Shown: positions 56,564 to 64,000 of the stretch, in pieces
Layout of the letters: every line of letters starts with the position of its first letter
How positions within the stretch are numbered: the stretch's first letter is position 1
Origin: JBDSLU01 sp963844435
GTDB lineage: Bacteria; Acidobacteriota; Vicinamibacteria; Vicinamibacterales; Vicinamibacteraceae
Assembly: GCA_963844435.1 (NCBI GenBank)
Contig: CAWJOG010000002.1
Location: 1-64,000 of the forward strand
Length of the DNA: 64,000 bases
Direction: 5' to 3'
Program-made: the position numbers and the translations under genes
The notes under the pieces: generated by a model
Seen by the model: the letters and a program-made list of their open reading frames with translations, nothing else
The model's database searches: none
What the model was told of the DNA's origin: nothing

Positions 56564-57866
56564 CGATGGCTGCCGACCGTCACGTGCTGCTCGTCACCGA
56601 CGCCTTCCCGCCCGTCTCGGGCGGCAGCGGCTGGAGCACCTACGAGCTCGCCCGCGGGCTGCGCGCGCACGGCGCCCGCGTCACCGTGCTGCGGCCGCGG
56701 CCCGGCACCCCGGCCGGCCTCCGCGTCGTCTCGGACGCCTTCGACGGCTTCGACGTCCACGAACTGGGCGGCCCGTCGCCGCCGATCCCGTTCGTCCGCA
56801 ACTACGTCAAGAACGAGCGGCTCGCGCGGCGGCTCGCGCCGGTGGTCCGCGACCTCGTCCGCGAGCGGGCGATCGACATCGTGCACGGCCAGCACCTGCT
56901 CTCGATCCCCGGCGCCATCGCCGGCGCGCACGCCGCCGGTGTCCCGGTGGTCGCCACCATCCGCGACTACTGGCCGGTCTGCTACTGGTCGGATCTGATC
57001 CACGATCGATCGAGCGCGACACTGTGCCCGGCGTGCTCGGCCGGCATGATGACGCGCTGCGTGCGCGCCGCACAGCCGGCGCCGCCTGGCCGGCCGCGTT
57101 ACCGGCGATCCCCTACATGCGCGCCAACCTGCGATGGAAGGCCGGACGCCTGGCCGAGGCCGACGCCATCGTCGCGGTCAGCGCCGTGATGGCGCGCGAT
57201 CTCGTCGCCCGCGCGCCGGCGCTGGCCGGCCGCCGCGTCGAGGTGATCCCCAACCCGGTGGACGTCGCGACGCTCGACGCCGCGGCGCGGACCGACCGCC
57301 CCGCGGCGCTCGCTGACATCGCCGGCCCCTACGCCATCTACGTCGGCAAGCTCGCCTTCAACAAGGGCGTGCAGCACCTGGTGCCGGCCGCCCTCGCGGC
57401 GAAGCTCACGTGGCCGCTGGTCGTCGTCGGGGACGGTCCCGATCGGCCCGCGCTCGAGGCCGCGGCCCGCGGCGCCGGCCTCGACGTCCGCTTCACCGGG
57501 TGGCTCGATCGGCCCGCAACGCTGGCGCACGTCGCGCACGCGGCGCTGCTCGTCTTTCCGTCGCACGGCCCCGAGTCGCTGAGCCGCGTGCTGCTCGAGG
57601 CCGGCGGGCTCGGCGTGGCGGTCGCGGCGATGGATACCGGCGGCACGCGGGACGTCATCGTGCCGGACGAGACCGGACTGCTGTCGACGTCGCCGGCCGG
57701 ACTCGCCGCGGACGTCGCCCGCCTGGTCGCCGATCCGGCGCTGCGGGCACGCCTCGGCGCTGCGGCGCAGATCCGCATCCGCGCCACCTTCGCGACGACC
57801 GCCGTCGTCGCGCGCGTCGGCGCCCTCTACGACACGCTCATCGCGGAGACGCGACGCCGTGGCTGA
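56560..57866 (+). CDS. Glycosyltransferase family 4 protein, one frameshift
   Basis: About 435 residues from ATG 56560. The N-terminal domain is HVLLVTDAFPPVSGGSGWST then YELARGLRAHGARVTVL, with VATIRDYWPVCYWSDLIHDR and a cysteine-rich stretch (TLCPACSAGMMTRC) that occurs in a subset of these enzymes. A break near 57090 leads to ADAIVAVSAVMARDLVARAP, YAIYVGKLAFNKGVQHLV, VVVGDGPDRPALEAAARG, and the nucleotide-sugar glutamate region FPSHGPESLSRVLLEAGGLG. Overlaps the following gene by 8 bp. Confidence 0.92.
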
Positions 57867-59171
57867 CCTGCGCCCGCTGCGCGTCGCGATCCTGGCGCGC
57901 TCCGTCCATCCGCTGCACGGCGTGGGCGGCCTGGAGCGCCACGTCTACGATCTGCTTCATCACCTGGCACGGCGCGGCCTCACGATCACGCTGATCACGA
58001 AGCCGCCGACGACGCCCGGAGCGCTCGGCGCCGAGGGCGACGTCTCGGCGCTGTTCGCCGCCGGCGCGCCGGGGCGGATCGTGCTGCGGACCGTGCCCTA
58101 CGTGACGTTCCCCGGCGCGGGACGGCGCGGCACGACGGTGATCGATCGCGCCACCGCCTATCCGGTCTTCGGCTGGCGCGCCGGGCGCATCGCCGCGGAG
58201 ATGGTCCGGCGCGGGCGAGGTCGATCTCGTGCACGCGCTCGGCGCCAGCGGCCTCGGCTACGCGCTGGCCCGCGGCCGTCCGCGAGTGCCGCGCGCCGTT
58301 CGTCTTCAACCCGCAGGGGCTCGAAGAGTTCGGCGGCACGCACCCGGGCTTCGCCCGGCTCAAGCGGCTCGCCTACACTCCGCTGCAGGCGGCGGTGCGG
58401 CGCTGCGCGCAGGCCGCCGACGCGGTCCTCGCGACGGATCACGCGCTCGTGGCGCCGGTGCGCACGCACCTCGCCGTCGATCCGGCGCGCGTCCACGTGG
58501 TGCCGAACGCGGTCGATCTCGAGACGATCGATCGCGCCCGCGCGTCCGCGCCCGCCACCGCCGCGACGCTGCGGAGCCGGCTCGGGCTGGCCGCAGGCGA
58601 GCGGCTGCTGCTCAGCGTCGGCCGGCTCGAGGAGAACAAGGGCTTCCACGTGCTGGCGGCCGCGCTCGCGGAGTTGAGGGCGCGCGCGGGCAGTGGCGCG
58701 GGCTGGCGCTGGGTCCTGGTCGGCGACGGCCCGTACCGCCCCCGCATCGCCGGCGCCATCGACGCCGCCGGGCTGACCTCGCACGTCCACCTGGCCGGAC
58801 GCGTGGCCGACAGCGAGCTGGCCGGGTGGTACGCCGCCGCCGACGTGTTCGTGCATCCGACGCTGTACGAAGGCAGCTCGCTCGTGACGCTCGAGGCGAT
58901 GGCGCACGGCAAGCCGGTTGTCGCGACGCGAGCCGGCGGGCTTCCCGACAAGGTGCGGCCGGGCGAGACCGGGTGGCTGGTCGAACCCGGCGTCGCGCCG
59001 GCGCTCGCCGGTGCGCTCGCGGAATCGCTCGCCGAGCCGGCCGAGACGCTGGCGCGCTTCGGCGCAGCCGGGCGGCGGCTGGTCGAGCAGGCGTTCGCCT
59101 GGCCGGTGGTGGCGGCGCAGCTCGAGGCGCTTTACGCCGCGCTGCTCAGCCGATCCGATCCCGAATCCTAG
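57859..59171 (+). CDS. Glycosyltransferase family 4 protein, two frameshifts
   Basis: About 437 residues from GTG 57859 (VADLRPLRVAILARSVHPLH then GVGGLERHVYDLLHHLARRG). Two indels near 58215 and 58285 surround LVHALGASGLGYALARG and FVFNPQGLEEFGGTHPGF. The C-terminal domain is intact: LLLSVGRLEENKGFHVLAAA, WVLVGDGPYRPRIAGAI, VHLAGRVADSELAGWYAAAD and HPTLYEGSSLVTLEAMAHG. It is the last gene of the plus-strand operon; its TAG shares the CTAG palindrome with the converging ligase stop. Confidence 0.92.
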
Positions 59172-61320
59172 GGCGCCTCAGGCAGTCCCCAGCGGATCCG
59201 GCGCACCGCGACACCACGACCGCCCGCGGCACCGTCGCCACCCGGCAGCACGACGATCTCGAGCCGCCGCGGCAGCGTCTTGACGCGGCGCAGCGGGTAG
59301 ACGACATGGCGCCACTCGCCGTCCTCGAGGCGGACGCGGTCGATGGTGCGCCCGTCGAACCGCACCTCGACGTCGCGCGCCGCCGCGCCGGGCTGCCGCA
59401 CATCGAACGACAGCTCGGTTGCCTGGCGCGGCACCGTGATCACGGCCCGCGCGCCGGTCCACTGGAAGTACTGGCCGTCGGCATCGAGCACCGGCGCGGA
59501 CAGCCGCTCGCCGGCGCGGGAGATCTCGCGATCGCGGTACTCGTCGGCCAGCCGCCCGGGCACGACGTAGGCGTGGACCACGTGTGCCGCCAGCCCCGCC
59601 GCCAGCAGCGCGGCGACGATCCCCAGCCGACGGCGCGACCGATCGGCCGGTCCAGGCGCCTCGAGGGCGGCGGCGATCCCGAATCCGGCGAACACCATGA
59701 GCTGCAGCGGCGCCACGTAGAAGACTTCCTGGACCTGTCCGTAGATCGCGAACGCCGCGACCATGCCGAGCGCGACCATCGCCACCACGCGCGCGCGGGG
59801 CGGGGCGTCCGGACGGCGCAGTGTCCGCAGGGCGGCCGCGGCCGCCGTGAGCACCACCAGCACCAGCGCGATCAGCCCGATCGCGCCCTTGCCCGCGAAG
59901 GTCTGCGCGAACACGTTGTGGGCGCTGCCGTACATGTTGAGCACGGGCGAGTAGCCGCGGGCGTAGTAGGCGCCGCCGCTGCGGAGGTACTGCTGCTCGT
60001 AGCGCATGGCGAACGACTCGCTGCCGCCGCCCAGGATCGGCAGCTGCCCGCCGAGCCGCAGGCCCGCCGTCACGTGCGCCTGGCGGTCGGAGACCATGCG
60101 TAATCGTCCGGGCCCGCGCGGCGAATCGGTCCATCGCGCCCGGACCGCCGGCGACGCGGATCACGACCAGGCCGGCGCCGATCGCGAGGATCATGGCCGC
60201 GGCAGCAACCGCCACGAGGCGGCGCAGCGGGAGCGTGGCGCCGGCCGGTCCGGCCCCGGCGATCACGAGCCGGACGATGGCCGCGACGACGCCGGCGGCG
60301 ACGATCGCCCACGTGATCCAGCCGCCGCGCTGGTAGCTGAGGACGATGGCGACGAGCGCGATGGCCAGGAGGCCGGCGGCCGCGACGAGCCGGACGAGGC
60401 GGCGCGCGCGCGGCTCGCGACCGGCTGCGTCCGCCAAGCCGGCCCCGGCTTCGGCGCCTGACGGCCAGAGCCATAGCGCCAGGATCGCCGGCGTCGCGAA
60501 GCAGATGTACTGGGCCAGCCACCCGGCGTGGCCGAACGTACCCTGCAGCCGCTCCGCGCCAGTGAGATTGGTGAACGGATCGGTGGCGCGCAGCACGCGC
60601 AGATCGAGGAGCCCCAGCCGGTCGAGGGCCCCGGCGGCGATGGTGAGGACGAGCCCGGCGAGGATGCCGCCGGTCACGAGCAGCACGGCGTCCGCACCGG
60701 GTGCCGCGAGCGCGGTCCGTCCCGGCCCGGACCCCAGCCGCGATCGCGACCGTCACGGTCAGCGCGGCCACGGCCGCGTGCAGCGTCAGCACCACCGTCA
60801 GGACCGGATAGATCACCGCGGTGACGTCAGCAGTGGCGAGCGCGCCGGGCAGCAGGCGGAGCGCTTCACCCAGCGTGGCGGCACCGACGATGTCGGCGGG
60901 CGCGTAGAGCGGCAGACTGCTCAGGCTGAACACCGACGCGCCGAGATAGCCCGTCAGCGCCAAGCCAATCGGCGTCCCCAGCACGTCCAGCAGCGCGGCG
61001 CGATCGCGTGTGCACAGGCGCGCCAGCCATCCGGGCACGGCGCACGCGGTGAGCGCGACGAAGGCGACGAACGGCCCGGTGGTCGGGCGCTGGCCGCAGA
61101 TCGGCGACACCGCCAGGAGCAGGGCAACGGCCAGGACCGGACGCAGCCAGGCGAGCGCACCCAGCGTCAGGCCGGCGGCCACCGTGACGACCGTCCAGCC
61201 GTCCGGATGGACGAGCAACGCGATCGCGCCGGCGCCGGCAGCCAGGCCGAGCCCGACTGGCAGCGCCGTGCCGGCCGCGCGGAGCACCCGCGCGGCACCC
61301 GTGCCGGCGGCGGCAGTCAT
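59168..61320 (-). CDS. O-antigen ligase/polymerase-family membrane protein, two frameshifts
   Basis: About 717 residues from ATG 61320. Twelve or so hydrophobic helices include LTLGALAWLRPVLAVALLLA and VYPVL-type segments. Breaks lie near 60720 and 60105. The Wzy_C/WaaL signature loop is rich in aromatic and charged residues (QGTFGHAGWLAQYICFATPA, and LNMYGSAHNVFAQTFAGKG carrying the conserved histidine in the large periplasmic loop). The soluble C terminus (from about AGERLSAPVLDADGQYFQW) is a beta-rich domain not typical of WaaL. It ligates or polymerises surface glycan. It is third in an operon after Omp85 and SurA-like genes. Confidence 0.82.
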
Positions 61321-61940
61321 GGCTGGGAGGGGGCGGGCACGAGGACGACGATGGCGCGGCGCCGCAGACCGGCGACCCAATCGTCGACCAGCGATTGCCG
61401 CCGCTCGGCGGCAAGGCGGGCGCGGACCTCGTCGCGCACCTCGGCGAAGGGTCGCGGCCGACCGTCGCGCAGGTAGTCGCGCTCGTGGATCTGGAACCAG
61501 GTGAGCGCTTCGTCGTCGGAGGGCAGTGCGGCGGCGTCGAAGCGCTGCCGCATGTAGCGCTCGATCCGGACGTCGTCCTCGAGCCAGGCCAGCAGCCGGC
61601 CGGGCGTGAGCCCGAGCGCGGCGAGGCCGGCCTCGCCACCGGCACGGGCGGTCCGCGCCTCGGCGTCGGCGCGACCGGTGACGCCGCGGTCGACGTCGGT
61701 GAGGGCGGTCGAGAAGCGCTCGACCTCGGCTCGCATCAGCTCGCGGACGATCAGGCCGTCGAGGAGCGCGGCATCGGCGAGCGCGGCCGCGCCCGGAACG
61801 AGATCGAGCACCCGCGCCGCCCGCAGATCGGAGGCCATGATCGGCTGGCCGGACACGACGGCGACGAGGCGATCCGCGACGACGGCCTGGGCCGGCGCGA
61901 CGGCGGCAGTGGCGCAGGCCAGCAGCGGTGGAATTCCCAT
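61317..61940 (-). CDS. SurA-like periplasmic protein
   Basis: Two hundred and seven residues from ATG 61940, with signal peptide MGIPPLLACATAAVAPAQA. The mature part begins VVADRLVAVVSGQPIMASDL, the SurA N-terminal pattern, then LLDGLIVRELMRAEVERF and FQIHERDYLRDGRPRPFAEV then RDEVRARLAAERRQSLVDDW. The PPIase domain of full SurA is absent, so it is a short SurA_N/C chaperone form. It overlaps both neighbours by ATGA and sits directly after an Omp85 gene, as expected for outer-membrane protein biogenesis. Confidence 0.82.
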   Translation of the reverse strand: MGIPPLLACATAAVAPAQAVVADRLVAVVSGQPIMASDLRAARVLDLVPGAAALADAALLDGLIVRELMRAEVERFSTALTDVDRGVTGRADAEARTARAGGEAGLAALGLTPGRLLAWLEDDVRIERYMRQRFDAAALPSDDEALTWFQIHERDYLRDGRPRPFAEVRDEVRARLAAERRQSLVDDWVAGLRRRAIVVLVPAPSQP

Positions 61941-64000
61941 CAGAACGCCTGCCCGATGCTGAAATGGATCGCGTAGCTCGGCTCGCTCTCGTCCGGCACG
62001 TCGCCGCGGCGGCTGGTGAGGCGGAACCCGAAGTCGACACGGACCGGGCCGACCGGCGACTTGTAGCGGAAGCCGAAGCCGGCCGACGGCCGCAGCGCGC
62101 TGAGATCGAGATCGCTGACGCGGCGGAAGACGTTGCCGGCGTCGAGGAACACCACGCCGCCCAGCTCGCGCCACAGCGGCGCACGCAGCTCGGCGTTCAG
62201 GACGGTGAGCGCATGTCCGCCGGTCGGGAAGCCGTTGGGATCGAGCGTCCCGACGTCGCCGAGGCTGTCGCGGGCGAAGCCGCGGACGGTGTTCTCGCCG
62301 CCGGTGAAGAACCGCTCGCTCGCTGGCAGATCGGTGACGGCGTCGACGATCGGCTCGCCGTTCTCGTCGAGGATCGGGTTCCCGGCGTCGTCGACCAGCA
62401 TCACCTCGCGCTCGAAGCCCTTCGCCAAGCCAAGCCGCACGCCGGTGGCGAGAACCACACGGCGCCGGGTCGAGATCGTGCGGTAGGTGTACAGCTCGCC
62501 GTACCCCTTGATGAAGCCCACCTGCGAGCCCAGCACCCGCAGGGCCAGGTCGGAGTCGAGGCCGGTCACCAGGCCCCGGGTCGGATCGAGCAGATCGTCG
62601 CGCGAATCGCGGCGCACCGCCCCCTGGAACTTCGAGATGCGCACCTGCGGGAACAGGCGATCGATGTCCGGCCGATCCTCGGGCGCGATCCGCTCGTCGA
62701 ACAGCCGCACCGTGCTCAACGAGTAGGAGCCGATCACCGTGATCCGATCCTTCAGCTGCCGCCCCGCTTCGGCCAGCACGCCGCGCCGCACGAAGTTGAA
62801 GCTCGATCGCACCGCCTGCTCGAAATAGCCGGTGATGCGCGTGTCGGCGACGTCGAACACGCTGGGATCACGGAAGCTCAGGAGGACGCGGTACTCGTTG
62901 AAGCCGAAATCGCTGCCGCCGCCGGCCTCGGCCACGCCGGATGGACGCAGGGTGACGCGGGTGAACAGGTTCACCGACCGGTTCGATCCCCAGAGGTTCT
63001 GGCGGCCGACCTCGAAGAACCCGCGCCCGGCGAGCTCGAACTTCTCGGTGGCCTGCCCGCCAGGGGTCTCCGGACGCAGGTAGCGTCCCGCCTCGACGCC
63101 GGCGCCGTAGCCGATCGACGTCGGTGCCGCTTCCTCGACGGTGATGACGAGATCGCGCCGCGGCTCGCCGCCCTCGCCGACGTCGGTGATGGTGACGCGG
63201 CGGAAGAGGCCGAGCGCGCGCAGGCTGCGCTGGCTCTCGAAGACCTCGGCCAGGCCGAGCGGGTCGCCCGGCTTCAGCGTCAGCGCCCGCAGGATCGTGT
63301 CGGTGGCGGTGCGGCGATTGCCGACGACGAGGATGCGGCCGACCCGCACCAGCGTCCCTTGCGCGACGTCGTAGGTGATGTCGACCGCCGGCTGGCCGGC
63401 GACCGGCGCCACTGTCGAGACGACGCGGGCCCGGTCGTAGCCGAGGTCGAAGAGCGCGGCCGAGAGCGCGTCGCGGTCGGTCGCGACGAGCGGCTCGTAA
63501 AAGGGCGCGCCTGTCGCCAGCAGTCAGCTTGGGCCGCAGGTCCGCCTCGGGCACGCCCTCGAGGCCGGCCAGGCGGACCGTCCCGACCTTGACCTGCGCC
63601 CCTTCGTCGACGATCAGCCGGACGTCGACGAGGCCGCCCTTGCCGGCCCGCGACGCCGCCGTGTCGGCATCGCGCTCCTCCATCACCAGCTCGATGCGGA
63701 CGTCGCGATAGCCGGCGCGCCGGTAACGCTCGCGCAGCGTCGCGGTCTGGCTGTCGACGGTGCTCTCGACGAAGACGTCGCCCGGCGCCGCCCGCAGCAC
63801 CGTCGCGATGTCGGCGTGCGTCATCGCCTGGATGCCTTCCACGTCGACGCGGCCGATCCGGAAGACCTCGCCGGCGGTAACCGTGAAGGTCACGGCGAAG
63901 CCGCCGGGCGTGGCGTCGCGGCGATAGCCGACCGTCGCCTTCCAGTGGCCCTGCTGGTAGAGGAACTGGAGGATCCGGCGCAGCGAGTCCTCGAGCAGGT
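61940..64000 (-). CDS. Omp85/BamA-TamA family outer-membrane protein, 5' end outside window, one frameshift
   Basis: The visible C-terminal 680 or so residues contain POTRA domains (FRIGRVDVEGIQAMTHADIA, VRLAGLEGVPEADLRPKL, and after a break near 63520 VGRILVVGNRRTATDTILRA) followed by the 16-strand barrel: RGFFEVGRQNLWGSNRSVNL, the lid-lock motif ENTVRGFARDSLG (VRGF), and the terminal strand YAIHFSIGQAF with a C-terminal aromatic. This family inserts outer-membrane proteins or exports substrates. Being next to SurA-like and ligase genes rather than lpxA/bamD suggests a TamA-like or polysaccharide-linked paralogue. The start lies past 64000. Confidence 0.93.

Overview
The window is high-GC bacterial DNA that most resembles an acidobacterium of the Vicinamibacteria type, probably from a metagenome or draft assembly. 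Evidence: an ADOP-type FtsX/MacB permease (a family named for Acidobacteria), a Fur-ferritin fusion regulator, a GH140-like hydrolase, a B12-dependent ribonucleotide reductase, and near-universal G/C at third codon positions. Many clearly real genes, including the essential-type nrdJ and an Omp85 gene, are broken by single-base indels. Most frame breaks are therefore probably sequence errors, and such genes are given as one feature with the break positions noted.

Region 1 (1-3.6 kb) holds a truncated YihY/BrkB membrane protein, an AI-2E-family transporter with the long C-terminal extension, and an unusual soluble histidine kinase. Region 2 (about 3.8-17.6 kb) looks like an accessory island. 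At its right edge a large serine recombinase ends 5 bp from the 3' end of a tRNA-Ala(GGC). At its left edge lies a decayed copy of the same recombinase's C-terminal part, in the same orientation. Between them are IS3 fragments, a HEPN-type protein, a trypsin-like protease, an unknown 350-residue protein, a hipBA toxin-antitoxin pair, a DUF4258/DUF2283-like pair and palindromic repeats. The most unusual content is a four-gene operon of an unknown helical protein, a QueC-like ATP-pyrophosphatase, an XRE-ImmA/IrrE metallopeptidase and a PIN-domain protein, driven by a promoter embedded in a palindrome. It resembles a defence or toxin-antitoxin locus but matches no system I can name.

Region 3 (17.6-50.7 kb) is chromosomal backbone: a cold-shock protein; a four-gene operon (Fur-ferritin, PHP phosphoesterase, degenerate ABC ATPase, HAD phosphatase); erpA; a flavin reductase with methionine aminopeptidase; a PLP decarboxylase; class I fumarase; an apiose-linked group (D-apionate lactonase, AraC regulator, GH140 apiosidase-like hydrolase); an exported-looking methyltransferase; bioY/thiD; moaE-moaD-prfA; the ADOP permease; a deacetylase-RidA-GNAT-SDR-VOC-MOSC run on the minus strand; nrdJ with tandem NrdR boxes; and a sigma-54 response regulator, histidine kinase and lipoprotein operon.

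Region 4 (50.9-64 kb) is a surface-polysaccharide locus: a CPBP protease, a multi-spanning membrane protein, four family-4-type glycosyltransferases and a methyltransferase in one overlapping plus-strand operon. It converges on a minus-strand operon of an Omp85/BamA-like outer-membrane protein (running off the window), a SurA-like periplasmic protein and an O-antigen-ligase-like protein.
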